DNA from: Anastrepha obliqua
Taxonomy: Eukaryota > Arthropoda > Insecta > Diptera > Tephritidae
DNA: 64,000 bases
Direction: 5' to 3'
Assembly (NCBI RefSeq): GCF_027943255.1
Contig: NC_072894.1
Coordinates: 62,127,601 to 62,191,600 of the forward strand
Of the stretch, positions 13,249-24,697 are shown piece by piece. The translations under genes were made by a program, and so were the position numbers. Under the pieces are notes generated by a model that was given only the letters and a program-made list of their open reading frames with translations, had not been told where the DNA came from and did not search any database. Within the stretch, counting starts at the first letter, position 1; every line of letters starts with the position of its first letter.

Positions 13249-14459
13249 GGAGGTGTGTTAAAAAAATAAGGAGAATTTTGATTATTTACAAAAAAATATT
13301 TATTTACCTATCAATTTCTATTTTATATTATATCTTTCAAAGTAATCCCCCTCAAATATAATACGCTTGTGTCAGTTTTTTTCAGACTTCGAAGCAATTC
13401 AGATATGCACTTTATGGTATGTTCTTGAGCTCTCTCAGCGATGAGGTTTTTATATCCTAAATCGCCGCAAAACGCCGCCCTTTCATTGGTCTCTTCAATC
13501 TTAGGAGCAGGAAAAAGGAAAGGCGACAAATCTGATGAATATGATGGCTGAGGCATGATAACGGTGTTGTTTTTGGCCAAATCATCTTTCACAAACAAAG
13601 GAAGGGAGCAGGTGCATTGTTATAATGCAAAAGCCATGGTTTTTCTCCACAATTCCGGGCGTATTTTTCGTACTGCTTTACGCAAATGGCGCATAACTTC
13701 AAGGTAATACTTCTTATAAGACTACATAAGACCTTATGGTAAGAACTCCTGATGCACTACGCCATGGTTATTGAAGAAAACAGTGAGCCAAACCTTGACC
13801 TCCTAGACTCTTCCATTGGACGATTGGGCTTTTATTTGCATGTCGTAAGCATGTACCCATATACCCCTGATTCGTCACCAGTTTTGATATGAGTTTTAAG
13901 CAAATCTGAATCATAGTTAACGTCATTCAACAAATGCTGAGCGATGCTCATTCGACGTTGTTTTTGGTCAAAATTCAACAATTTTGGAACGAACTTCGCT
14001 TCCATTCGCTTCCGAAAAGATTGCATGGGACGAGCCAAACGTATGCCGACATCCTTAGCAACTTCTGTAATTTTCTTCACTTTCTCAACATTTTCATCGG
14101 TTGTTGATGTGCTAGGGCGTCCAGAGCGAGTATCGTCATTCACATTTTCTCGACCTTCTGTTAAGAGGTTGTACCACTTATAAGCATGTTTTTGACTTAG
14201 AGTACTTTCACCGTATGCCTATGTCAACATCTCAAGAGTTTTTGAGCACTTAACTCCATTTTTTACACAAAATTTGATCCAACTTCTTTGATCCATTTCT
14301 TTCGATAGCAGAAAATCGCCGAACACGCAAAACTTTTCACTTATTTATGCCACTCACAATCAAACTAAACCTGCTATATTGCTAAAATCATGAACATTTC
14401 TTCGAGACGAGTGTATCAACATAAAATAAACAAAAAAATTATTTTTTGAACACACCTCG
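13249..14459 (-). mobile_element. Mariner, nearly full length (1211 bp), inactive
   Basis: Terminal repeats GGAGGTGTGTTAAAAAAAT and CGAGGTGTGTTCAAAAAAT (outer strands), flanked by TA on both sides. The minus-strand transposase is decayed: SGRPSTSTTDENVEKVKKI, FVPKLLNFDQKQRRMSIAQ, HIKTGDESGVYGY (catalytic region) and, out of frame, LAKNNTVIMPQPSYSSDLSP. Same family as the mariner at 50776-53862. Confidence 0.88.
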
Positions 14460-15140
14460 TATACTAATAATTTTTGTTCTCAAGCTCTTAAAAAGCGCCC
14501 GATACCAAGGGTGGGAGAGCTGTATAAAGTCGTTATCTTATATAGCCAAAAATTTAAAATATCACCTGCTTCGTATTTGTTTTAGATTAAACATTTATAC
14601 CAAATATGTATAATATATTTTTAACCTTATTTTCTTTTTTTAGAATTACAGTTACATGAAAGGTGGGCCCGGCTATTTCGCCAATTTTTAATAGCAGCCA
14701 TGGCTAAGTCGGCTTCATATCATTCTGAGCATTTTAATACATATACATATATTATATATATATGTCTATACCCTCCTTGCAGAAGAAAGCCGAACTATTA
14801 TGGAAACATTCTAGTTCAGACATTGATATTTGAGAGAAGAAATCATACCAGTTCGTCATTGGCTAGAATAATAGCAAAAGTAAAATTATCAATTTGTCTG
14901 CAATTTAGTTAATTTTTTTAGATACGAAAATTTAAGTCTTGGCTATAGGCACACGAAAAGTATTATGTAAATATAAGTAGATACTGATGAATACATTTAT
15001 TTGGAAAACAATGTATCCAAGATTATCAAATAAAGACAACAATTAGATAATATTGGCATAAAATTTAAGTTATTTTCTTTATATGTAGCCGCGCATTACA
15101 AGTCAGTAAAATTAGAGGAAGCAAGATGCATACATATATA
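14460..15140. other. Unassigned intergenic DNA
   Basis: AT-rich, with short ATAT tracts near 14745-14765. No gene or repeat recognised. Confidence 0.45.
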
Positions 15141-15641
15141 GGGGTTTCCAGTAGCAGGTGTTATCTATCGCTATCGAGAGATGATGAATGATTTTTTATG
15201 GCCGGAATTGGATGGTATTGATCTGGAAAGCGTTTATTTTCAACAAGACGGCTCTACGCGCCACACAAGACACGAAAAACTTTCCGTTATCTCTCGAAGA
15301 GGTGATCACAATTGGCCACCGAAGTCTTGTGATTTAACTCCTTGTGACTTTTTTCTTTGGGGCCACGTGAAAGAGAAAGTCTACGCCAAGAGCCCAGGGT
15401 CGACTCAATTCGTGAGGCTATCGAGGACAAAGGGCTGCCACTTTGCAATTCCGTTATGGAAAATTTCATGAAAAGGATATTGTCCTGTAAGCGTGGTCGT
15501 AGTGGTCATTTGCCTGATGCTATTTTCCACTACTAACGGCATACCTTCCTCTTTATAATGAAATAAACATCCGATTATTTATATAAAAAAAAAAAAAAAT
15601 TTTCTTTGAATATCAAAATAACACCTCTTATTGGAAAACTC
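15141..15641 (+). mobile_element. 501-bp deletion derivative of a Tc1/mariner element
   Basis: Terminal repeats GGGGTTTCCAGTAGCAGGTG and GAGTTTTCCAATAAGAGGTG (outer strands), TA on both sides. Only the C-terminal part of the transposase is left: MMNDFLWPELDGIDLESVY, FQQDGSTRHTRHEK (second Asp) and WPPKSCDLTPCDFFLWGHV (third Asp), then frameshifted. It lacks the DNA-binding half. Confidence 0.85.
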
Positions 15642-17284
15642 TATATAATGCTACACTATCTCAGTTTAATCATCAAAACGGCAAAAGAAATAATTATTAC
15701 ACATAATTTACGTCCGAAATGTTTCCATACATTTACCTAAAAAGGTAGTATTCACTTTTTTTGCCACAACAAACATTTTTTGTAAGCACTCGAAGAAATT
15801 TCATTCTCTAATTATTCGGAGGAAAATCTTCGGACACCGGACACATAATGTGTGAATCTGAAATTTAACTAGCATTAAAATAATTTGTGTTCCTAAGGTA
15901 AATTCCTTAAATTTCCTGATTAGTTTTTTAATGAGTTTGTTTTGTTTTTTTAGGATTTACTTATAAGTAAATTTGAACCAATTTTTGAATGTTTAACCAA
16001 TTACTGTAACTGTAAAAGTTTCGTTCAATTTTAAGAGCAAACAAATTTTGTATACAGTCTTAATATGAAGAAGAATACTTGTATTTAAAACATTGGAAAT
16101 GAAGGGAATGGATGGAAACTGGTGTAAAACTCTGTTATTAGAAACGTATTGCACCAGAATTTTTCTCGACTATAGTAGTTTAAACTGACATTTTAATTGG
16201 TTTTTTGCTGATGCATGGCCGGACAATTGACATTTCGTAAGGAATCGCCGTGTTAGAAATACCGCTTGCTAAGATTGAAAAAAGATAGAACACGCATTGG
16301 TCGAGCTGAAACGTGAACTGGTAGTATTCTGGTTCACATCTTGTATTTTTCCTGATATGCTTCTCGATGCTTTCATGCTGTTACATTCAGCTGTTATGTG
16401 AACAAACTTATATGTATGTAATTCCGTTCGACACAAGTGCTCAGGTGTAGACATAAATAAATGACATCAAAAATATTGAAAAAAGTGACTAAATGTTGGG
16501 TGAAAGGCATTGCAGTAACTCAACATGCAAAGCGGAATTGCACGTTAATAGATACTTTAACTCGAGAGCGCACTCATGCACACGCTTTTCGTGTCAATGA
16601 TTGCCCTTCATCTTATGCCAATTCGGTATTAATTTTTTCATATTAATTTCTTTGTTTTACACTTTTGCGGACGTCAATGCTGTTCCATTAATTTTGATAA
16701 TGTTGCAAAATTACGCGGATGGTACAGCATTTAAACTTTAAGACCATTTGCCACTCACTTAACTTTTTATAACCGTAAATTGGTATACACGCGCACATGC
16801 GCCTAAGGGTATTACATATATTTGGGTACACTTAACGGTTGAATGTAACACCATAAAATAAGCAGGATAGACAGATACACATACATACATCTACATATAT
16901 GCACCAAAATTCTTAGAATGGTGAGGGTAGTCGATTCAGCCATGACTGCTATTAAAAATCAGCGAAATCGGGCAATAACCGCTCTCACCTCCCACATAAT
17001 TTTATTTAAAAAAAAGAAGAAAAACAACATCTCTGTTATAAATACAGCAAACTTACTGAATTTGGTACAAATGTCCAACTACAAGAAAAAAATACGATGC
17101 GGGTACAATATTGAATAGTGGGTGGTGTCACACCCGGTTTTGGATATTTACTGGTCTCGATGACAACTTAATAAAACTCACCGAAGCTTGGTAAATGTAT
17201 ACCTTATTTAGATCCGACAGAAATACATAATTTTACATATGGCGTCGTACTTCAATTATAGTTGATATTTGTAAACTATACAGC
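15642..17284. other. Unassigned intergenic DNA
   Basis: No gene seen. Open frames around 16270-16650 and 16918-17118 have no family resemblance. Confidence 0.45.
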
Positions 17285-17530
17285 ATGGATGCAAACGCTC
17301 CGGCTCTGAAAGTATTCGAAGCGATAACAGCTGGTGGTATCAGAGGAAGATGAAGGCCTTCTCTATGTTGGAAAGATCAGGTGGCGAAAGACTTAGCTTC
17401 ACTTAGTGTTTCCAACTGGCGCCGAATAGCACTATAAAGAAACGACTGGCGCACTTTGTTAAACTCGGCCAAAATCGCGTAAGCGGTTATCGCGCCAATC
17501 AACAAAAAGATCAAACTATACAGCAGCAAC
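17285..17530 (+). mobile_element. LINE 3' fragment
   Basis: The frame MDANAPALKVFEAITAGGI, then CWKDQVAKDLASLSVSNWRR and IALxRNDWRTLLNSAK matches the tail of insect LINE ORFs (RRRGRPRxRWxDQVExDL ... NWRxxAxDRxxWR). It ends in GCGCCAATCAACAAAAAGA, close to the end of the 8010-8345 fragment, so both belong to one family. Confidence 0.7.
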
Positions 17531-17846
17531 ATACAAACTTAAGAATTCGTTATTCAAAAATAAAATTGGATAAAAATTTTGCGCCACCTTGTATTAATGA
17601 GATCGGACTTTTTATTTGTTAAGACTAAATTTCCCCTCGTCCGTCCGATGTCACGATTTCTAACTCTCGTTCTCTATGAGTTTATTTGATTCCAAAAATT
17701 AACAGCCAGTACAAATTAAATATTACTAAAATTTCTGTATTCAATAAATACCGAATTTAGCTTTCCTTACTTCTGTAAGGAATATGTACATATGCATAAG
17801 AATCCGGTGTTGAGTAATTAAGTACATATTTGAACTATTTTGTATA

Positions 17847-19431
17847 CAAATCCGTTCACCAACTTTTATGGAAGAAAATTGTTATTAGCGAAACTATATT
17901 TAATCCAGTGGCACAACGGTTTCTGATAATTGAAGTGAAGATTGTACTTTGCCCGAAAATAAGCATGCATCGAAATTTTATTCCATCTAACGATATTTCG
18001 CAGCAGTAAAACCACAGCAGCTGCACTACTGTGCTTGATTTACTGGTTCATTTGGACGGAGGCACACGGTTTGCCTACATTATTTGCGCATTAAAGCTGT
18101 GAAAACGGATCGTTTTTTAAGCATTCATTGTGTTTGGTCGAACACTTCTTAATTCTAATAAAATAGGAAAGCAAAAAGGGTTAACAGATCGCAAAGGACG
18201 AACAAATTGATATCTTGACCTTAGAGGGACTTTCAAATCACCAAATTGGCAAATGAATATTTACGTGAAACAAGGTGCTTTCTTTCGTAAAAACTACAAA
18301 GCAGAACTCTGATGGCTTTAACACCGAACGAAACTCGCAAAATCCTTAGAATTGCATCAAATTCTGCCCTTTTAATAGCAAAAATTAAAGAAATGGCAAA
18401 TGTTGCAGCCAGCAAAACCATCATTCGAAATTACAAAAAAACCACCTTTGAACAAATTTTGCAAAGAACGCCACCTCGATTTTGCAAGGGACCACATGAT
18501 TTGGAGTTCTAGTACAAATAACGATCCCTGTGAATGGGGAAAAGAAGTATTTAGTGACGAAAGGAAGTTCAATAAGGATTAGCCGGATAGATAGAATTAC
18601 TATTTCGATGACTTAAGAAAGGGGAAAAGGTGCTTGAGTCGACATCACAGCCGTGAATGTAGTGTTATGGTATGGGAAATAATATCGGACTATGACCAGG
18701 TCGAATTGAAAATTTTAAACAATAAAATGACAGGAAACAGCTAGCTATAAAGCTCTATTGAAATCATCTTCCCCTGAGATTTATGAAGCATTTGGACCTA
18801 TTAATGGATCTTTCGACAGGATAATGCACCTGTACACACTTTAAGTGTGGTGGAAACTTGGATTGCGCTCGAAAATGTTGAAACTTTAGCATAGCCACCG
18901 TATTCCCCAGATCTGAACATTATTGAAAATCAAAGGGAATGGCTTGCGCGTAAGGTTTATGAGAATGGGTAACAATTTGAAGGCAGAAATGCTTTAATTC
19001 GAATTATTAAAATGGCCTGCTTTGAAACTTCATTAGGCTATCTAGAGAATTTGTACAAATACATTCATCAACGTATTTACGAAGTAATTTCTAAACAAGG
19101 TGCCAGCACAAAATATTAAGCTTTAAATAATAAATATAAAAAAATCAAAATTGCATTATTATAATTGCATTATTATTACTTTTTCTTATTTGTTTAGTAC
19201 CTCTCTATTCAAGTGAACCAATAAATCCAGCACAGTATTACAGCTGCTGAAGTTTTACTGCTGCGAAATACCTTTAGATGGAATGATATTTTGACGCATG
19301 CTTATTTTCGAGCAAATAAAAGTCTTCACTTGAATTATCAGAAAGCCTTGGATTACTAGACCAAATACGGTTTCTTTAATAACCATTTTCTCCCATAAAA
19401 ATTATTGCCTCTAATCAAGTGAACCGGACTG
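17847..19431 (+). mobile_element. Tc1-like element with about 210-bp inverted repeats, inactive
   Basis: Arms at 17847-18060 and 19213-19431 are inverted copies (shared AAAATAAGCATGC, ATTTCGCAGCAGTAAAAC, GTGCTKGATTTAYTGGTTCA) and TA flanks both ends. The right end reads CAGTCCGGTTCACTTGAT on its outer strand. The plus-strand gene shows the Tc1 layout: MALTPNETRKILRIASNSA, FSDERKFN (first Asp), FRQDNAPVHT (second Asp) and PPYSPDLNIIEN (third acidic residue), with several stops and frameshifts. Long arms recall the Minos type. Confidence 0.85.
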
Positions 19432-19575
19432 TACATGTGGCTGCACTACACAATCGCCGTCAGCGTGTTAATGTTAATCAATTTCGCTTAGTGTATTTAT
19501 ACCATGTATTTCCGCTTAAACTACAGTTACCCATGCATCTTTTGGATTACATACTCGAGCGATATACATACGCAC

Positions 19576-19577
<2 letters not shown>

Positions 19578-19606
<29 letters not shown>
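19578..19606. repeat. TATG microsatellite beside a dynein splice donor
   Basis: About seven TATG units, ending some 5 bases from the GTGAGT donor of the 19618-20040 exon. Confidence 0.9.
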
Positions 19607-19617
19607 TTTTTACTCAC

Positions 19618-20040
19618 TCGCGATACCAATATGCCCAAACACATCACCAATGAGATGACAAGCTTATCCTTCTCGAAAAGCGATCGACAAACATTTTGAT
19701 AAATTGATTTCGTAAAGTAATAATTCAAATGCTCTAAACGCTCTTCGAGCACAGTCGATTTGGGCGCCTTCTGTATGGCATTTACGAAGAGATTGAGAAA
19801 CCAGGCCAAGGAGTATTGATACATTGGATCGATGTTAGCCAGTTCACTGATGCAGAAGAATAGTATGGCGGAATGTTTAGCCACCGGTACGTATTGTTGG
19901 CGTGCGGCATCAATTTCCGTTTCGGTTGCTACAGCAATTACTTGCTTTTCCTGAATTTCCTCTGATAATATTTTACTCGATGACAGTATGTTGATAGCGT
20001 TTTCGTCCTCTAACACATTGCCCTCCGAGGAGGAGAGTAC
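19618..20040 (-). CDS. Dynein heavy chain exon: AAA6, last exon seen
   Basis: A 423-bp exon starting VLSSSEGNVLEDENAINILS and ending NVCRSLFEKDKLVISLVMCL and GILVSR. ILSSSKxLSEEIxEKQ, LANIDPMYQYSL and the NVCRSLFEKDKL box are diagnostic. Acceptor TTCACAG at 20041-20047. The donor is a perfect GTGAGT at 19612-19617, directly followed by a TATG microsatellite. I cannot find the next exon (the remainder of AAA6 and the C-terminal domain, several hundred residues) anywhere in 1-19617, so it is beyond the window, lost, or in exons I missed. Confidence 0.95.
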
Positions 20041-20529
20041 CTGTGAAGGAGGTGAAGGAAAATGATTACAATGAGTAGTGCAGAGTTAAGTTGAGGTTAA
20101 ATACGAACGTATGCATCTATGTATGTATATAAAAGTGGCACAGCATGTGGCTTGTGTGGCTTGGGGGCGGCCGCTGGGGTACTCTTACCTTAGATATATT
20201 ATATAATAACTATGTTTGTTAGCCTGTTTGTTTTGTTGATAGATGAGTTGGTAAACTTGAGTTTAGCAAACATTGAGGTATAGTGAAGCTGTTTAGTATG
20301 ATATACATATATACATATAGATATGTGTGTGTAACGTCGGCTTGAACACATTCGGTATATCTTATGAGGTGAGCTAATGTTATATAAATATGTACTACAG
20401 ATCGAATTATTGTATTTATTCTTGGTCTACTATAACTTTTTTCGAATTAACAGATACTCTCATTGTTAAAAAAATGCGACTACAACCTTGTATTTTTGTA
20501 GCTCTATACTGAACTTCTATTCAATAGTT

Positions 20530-20810
20530 GGCGGTCACCGTAGCCGAATGGGTTGGTGCGTGACTACCATTCGGAATTCATATGTTCAAATCTCGGTGAA
20601 AATTAAGAAAAAGTTTTTTCTAATATAATAGTGGGCGACCTTGGCAGGCAATAGCAAACCTCCGAGTGTATTTCCACCCCCCATTTGTGGAACAACATCA
20701 GGAGGCACGCCACAAATAGGAGGAGTAGCTCGGCGAAACACCCAAAACGGGTGTACGCGCCAATAATATATATGTATATATATACCATACATTATATTTA
20801 CATATATACA
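20530..20810 (+). repeat. tRNA-derived SINE with AT-rich tail
   Basis: Complete structure: tRNA-like head with TAGCCGAATGGGTTGGTGCG (box A), a box B-like GTTCAAATCTC, body TTGGCAGGCAATAGCAAACC ... GGGTGTACGCGCCAAT, then an ATATATGTATATA tail. It has inserted into a Tc1-like relic whose coding frame resumes at about 20815. Confidence 0.88.
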
Positions 20811-21170
20811 CCACACCATTACTGACCCAGCACCGTGCGTTACAGAAGGCTTCATATTTTTAGAAAGTAACGCTTCATTTGATCTTCTCCATACATAGGG
20901 TCTGCCATCTGAACCAAAAAGGTTGAACTTGCTTTCATCAGTGAATAGCACGTTCCACCAAAATGAGAAATCTTTTGATTGATGTTTCTTGACAAATCGC
21001 AGCCTTGCTTTACGATATGGGGTTTATGCCTTGCTCTTCTGCCGTTGATATCAGCCGTATTAAGTACATATATTTCTAATTGTCTGTGGGCAACATTTTT
21101 CCCCCAAATAATTTTCGGCGATTGTTGCGAATTTCGGTGCACTTAAAAATGGATCCTTTTTGACTTGCCG
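20811..21170 (-). mobile_element. Tc1-like transposase relic
   Basis: The minus-strand frame has MLFTDESKFNLFGSDGRPYV, WRRSNEALLSKN and THGAGSVMVWC, the region around the first catalytic Asp of Tc1 transposases. Upstream parts are frameshifted (WGKNVAHRQLE; HIVKQGCDLSRNINQK). The C-terminal half is missing beyond the SINE. Confidence 0.8.
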
Positions 21171-21555
21171 TGGTGTATACATATTGGTCATCACTCGAAG
21201 AGAAGATTTTGTTATTTGCAACGTTTAATATATTTTTAACACTTCTGTCCTTTTTCCGCCATTGTATGATGTACTGTACGGTTGATCGGCTTCGATTTAT
21301 AACTTCAATTTTTGGCCTTCGTAATGATGAATTACTAATTTTCGCACTTCAACACTGGTTTGTCCTCTTTGTCTTCCCATTTAAATTTTTTATTACCCTT
21401 TATCAACAAACTACGCAATATTCAACATATGGCAATGAAGTTTAATGTTTGGGGCTTTCCCGAACTCTACTTTAAAAACAACGTGAACTTAGGTGTGAAT
21501 GGAACCTATGTTGCGTGATAACACTGTACGAGTTTGGCTTTTGCCTTGATAATTA

Positions 21556-22311
21556 CACGGTGCAACACTGAAAATACACCTGACAAATTACACACTGTAG
21601 GTTGTTTATATGGTCGAATAATGCATAAAAATATTTTTGTTATTTTTGTTGTACCCTCCAATTTTTATTTATTTATAAAAAACAGTTTTTTCAGACTTTG
21701 CGCGGTAATCTACGGATATCTCGGTCATTTTTTCACCGATTTTCAATATTTTATATGTTTTGAAAATGATATTGTCAGACCTTTCAAATGATGTACAACA
21801 AGTAATTATTCAAACTAGTTAGTTCTGATTTTTATTTGATTAAACCTGGAGAATGTGTTTTTTTATCATTTTTTTAACTTTAACAATTTTTTATTGCATA
21901 ATTTTACTACAAAATTAAAGCTGTTTGTTAATATTCTTTGAGTGCATTTATTAACGAAGAAATTAATGTATTACTTTCAATAATCGGACAAAAATTGCAT
22001 AAACTACGCTAGTTTTCCGTAAATAGAAAAAAATGCCTTGAATATCTATCCATTTGTGGAACCATAGTGTTTGTTTTTAATGACAATATCGTTTTCAAAA
22101 CATATAAAATATTGAAAATCGGTGAAAAAATGGCCGAGATATCCGTAGATTACCGCGCAAAGTCTGAAAAAACTGTTTTTTATAAATAAATAAAAATTGG
22201 AGGGTACAACAAAAATAACAAAAATATTTTTATGCATTATTCGACCATATAAATAACCTACAGTGTGTAATATGTCAGGTGTATTTCGTTTTTTTTTTTT
22301 GTAGCACTGTG
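21556..22311. mobile_element. 756-bp foldback element with CACRGTG ends
   Basis: Two arms of about 222 bp (21556-21777 and about 22080-22311) are almost perfect inverted copies, including CTCGGTCATTTTTTCACCGA and its complement. The outer ends are CACGGTGCAACACTG and CACAGTGCTAC, and TTA stands on both sides (21553-21555 and 22312-22314). The spacer of about 300 bp has no gene. Open frames in the arms are mirror images of each other and not genes. It lies in a dynein intron. Confidence 0.85.
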
Positions 22312-22552
22312 TTACCACTTGTTAAATAATTCGTTTTTATTTTAATAAATAAGGGAGCATTTCAAATTTTGTTTTTGTCATTTAATGCTAATTAAATGAA
22401 ACCAATTAGTTTTTATTGCAATACTAGTCCCCCCTATTTAATGTAAAACCATATATCTAGGTGGATGTACGAGTTTCGCTTGGAGCTACTGTATAAGTAT
22501 ATGAACTAATGCAACTAAAAATATAATCTTAGCAAGTATTTGTTTTGCTTAC

Positions 22553-22720
22553 CTCGAGAATCTTCGATTCGATTGTATACAAAGCATCCCGATTCTTTGC
22601 GGACTCAACAATTAATTGTTCTTTTTTCTCTTGTAAATCAGGGCGTTCACGTGCTACTGTATTGGCCAGAAGCTGTTCGCGCAAACCCTGTTCCGTTATC
22701 ATGAAATTCAGTACTGCTAC
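22553..22720 (-). CDS. Dynein heavy chain exon: start of the AAA6 region
   Basis: A 168-bp, phase-0 exon encoding VAVLNFMITEQGLREQLLAN, TVARERPDLQEKKEQLIVE and IESKILE. VxLLNFMITPEGLxDQLLG and VAxERPxLEEEK are family signatures. Acceptor TTCACAG at 22721-22727, donor GTAAGC at 22547-22552. The next junction gives IESKILE-VLSSSEGNVLEDE as in homologues. Confidence 0.95.
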
Positions 22721-22727
22721 CTGTGAA

Positions 22728-23860
22728 AAATTAAAGAGCGAAAGGTCAATGAAAACCCCAAGTCTTGAAAAGATAGTTTTACAAGTCGATTGTGAAAATA
22801 GAAACAAGTACGTGACTCATCGAAAAAAGAATGGAATGAGAGAACGCAATAATAAAGTAATAATACCGTGAATTTTAAGAAATCTTTTTGAACAGAAAAA
22901 AAGAATGAAAAAAATATGGTTATGCGGTGTTTCCACTTCAATTAATTATAGCGCTGAGTAAAAGACATGAGGCAAACGAAAGCGATGAAACAGATTTCAG
23001 CAGGCAGGTAAAGCAATAAAGGATCGCACATGTGTTTTATTTCTAAGATGCTATACATTGATCCAGATTATTTTTGTTTTATTGTGCATTTTTAAACTGT
23101 GGGATCTTATTACATAAGAACAGACTGTAATACATAAATAAACATATGATGGTAGCACTGCCAAAAATTATATTTGCCTGCTTAATGAGTGCTAATAAGA
23201 CCAGTAAGATTGAGTTCATACAGGGAAACATTTGTTGATTCTACCTGTTACTTGTGCTTTGTCAACACCCTTTGTGTTCTCGTTTTCTCCCACTGTAGAC
23301 TAAAAACTAACAATACGACGGGAACATCGAAAGAGAATTCGGAAGTTAAATCAACAAAAGTGTTCCTACATAAACGCGGTCTAATGAAACTCTCTGGAAA
23401 GAGAGTTGGCAGCATTGTGAATAGTAAGTTATGGTGCCCAGACTCACCGACATTACCGTAGACCCTGTCTGTTGCCCGTGAGCAATGGAAAATTGAGCAA
23501 CACTTGTGTCCGTAGAAAACAGCTGCTTTCGTTTGGTAATTTATTTACACAAAACATCGGGTTATGTTGGTTTGTTGATATGGTATGTTGCTTGTATCAA
23601 TACAATGTTGCCATTCATAGTTTTGCATCTTACTCGATAATATTGCTATTGGTGCTATCACATGCAAAAAACGAGTGGAAGCTAGGTGAATTAATCTGAC
23701 AACATGCAAAACAGAAAAATTCATGTGTTAGTACAAAAGTACAAAAAACTGACAAAAATCGTGCTTACGCTCGCACGAAAGAACTGTAGAGCTATTACAA
23801 GTATGCTGACAAGTCATAATATGTTGACCGCACATTGCTCACAAAATAGGGATTGCGTTT
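22728..23860. other. Dynein intron, unassigned part
   Basis: Nothing recognised. Plus-strand open frames at 23189-23461 and 23472-23699 have no family resemblance. Confidence 0.4.
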
Positions 23861-24050
23861 AAAATGCCTGGCAGCCCCACTGTTTGAGGGTCTGGAGGAG
23901 GTCTCAAAAGCGGATTTCCCAGCTCTGATTAGATTCGCCAAAAGCGTTGATATCCTACATGAAGTCTACTTTTAGTATTCGTAGAGGTCGGTCTCCATCT
24001 GATATCGCTAGGGACCAAATAATCTATGCGTGGCCAGGCTAACCTAACCT
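23861..24050 (+). mobile_element. Possible LINE 3' tail
   Basis: TGCCTGGCAGCCCCACTGTT ... ATATCGCTAGGGACCAAA then CCAGGCTAACCTAACCTAAT. The wording SLGTKxSMRGQANLT is typical of LINE ends in flies as I remember them, but no enzymatic domain is present. Confidence 0.4.
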
Positions 24051-24697
24051 AATCTATCACATGCAAATTTTTCGTCAAGTAAGCAGAGCCTAGAGATAGC
24101 GCGCAGAGAAGTGGAGATTCGAAGGCGTCTTTACTAGCTCTGTTACTTGTTTACTAACTAAATTAAAAACAGCAGAAGTGTAAAAGTAAATTTCGAATAA
24201 AGCTGTATGTATAATAATATATTTACATATATACATCTCAGTTCACAATAATATCAGCGCGACATATTGCCAAGTTTTGACAATTTATTTTTCTATACTT
24301 TAATTTTTATTTTGTGCTTTTAATATATAAAAATATAGTCCATGCTACAACAGAAACTTTGTAACTCAATGTTTCACACTTCACACAAAAGTTAAAAAAA
24401 TTCAAAAAATTTTGTAAGAAAAATTTTGAAATACATAGGTATATAATTTTTCTGCCCACTGAATTATGTCTTCAGTGACTCAGTTTAAAGCCAGAAAATC
24501 GCATTGGGCTTGCATCATTTGCTGTTTATAAAAAGGGTTTTCTTTCATCGTTTATTATATAAAAATTTCTTTCGATATCCTGAAAACTAAACATTTTAAT
24601 TAATTTTCAATATATAGATCCACAGTCTTTCGTAAAATTATTTTGACTTTAATTTGCTTGAAACCAACTTTAGCATTATTCAAAGTTTTCGCATCTA

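Noticed and set aside
21534..22318. Two open frames encoding the same peptide on opposite strands
   Set aside because: They are the two arms of the foldback element; mirrored frames are expected from an inverted repeat.
23189..23699. Two adjacent plus-strand open frames in a dynein intron
   Set aside because: No family resemblance, no splice logic, and ordinary length for chance frames in this composition.
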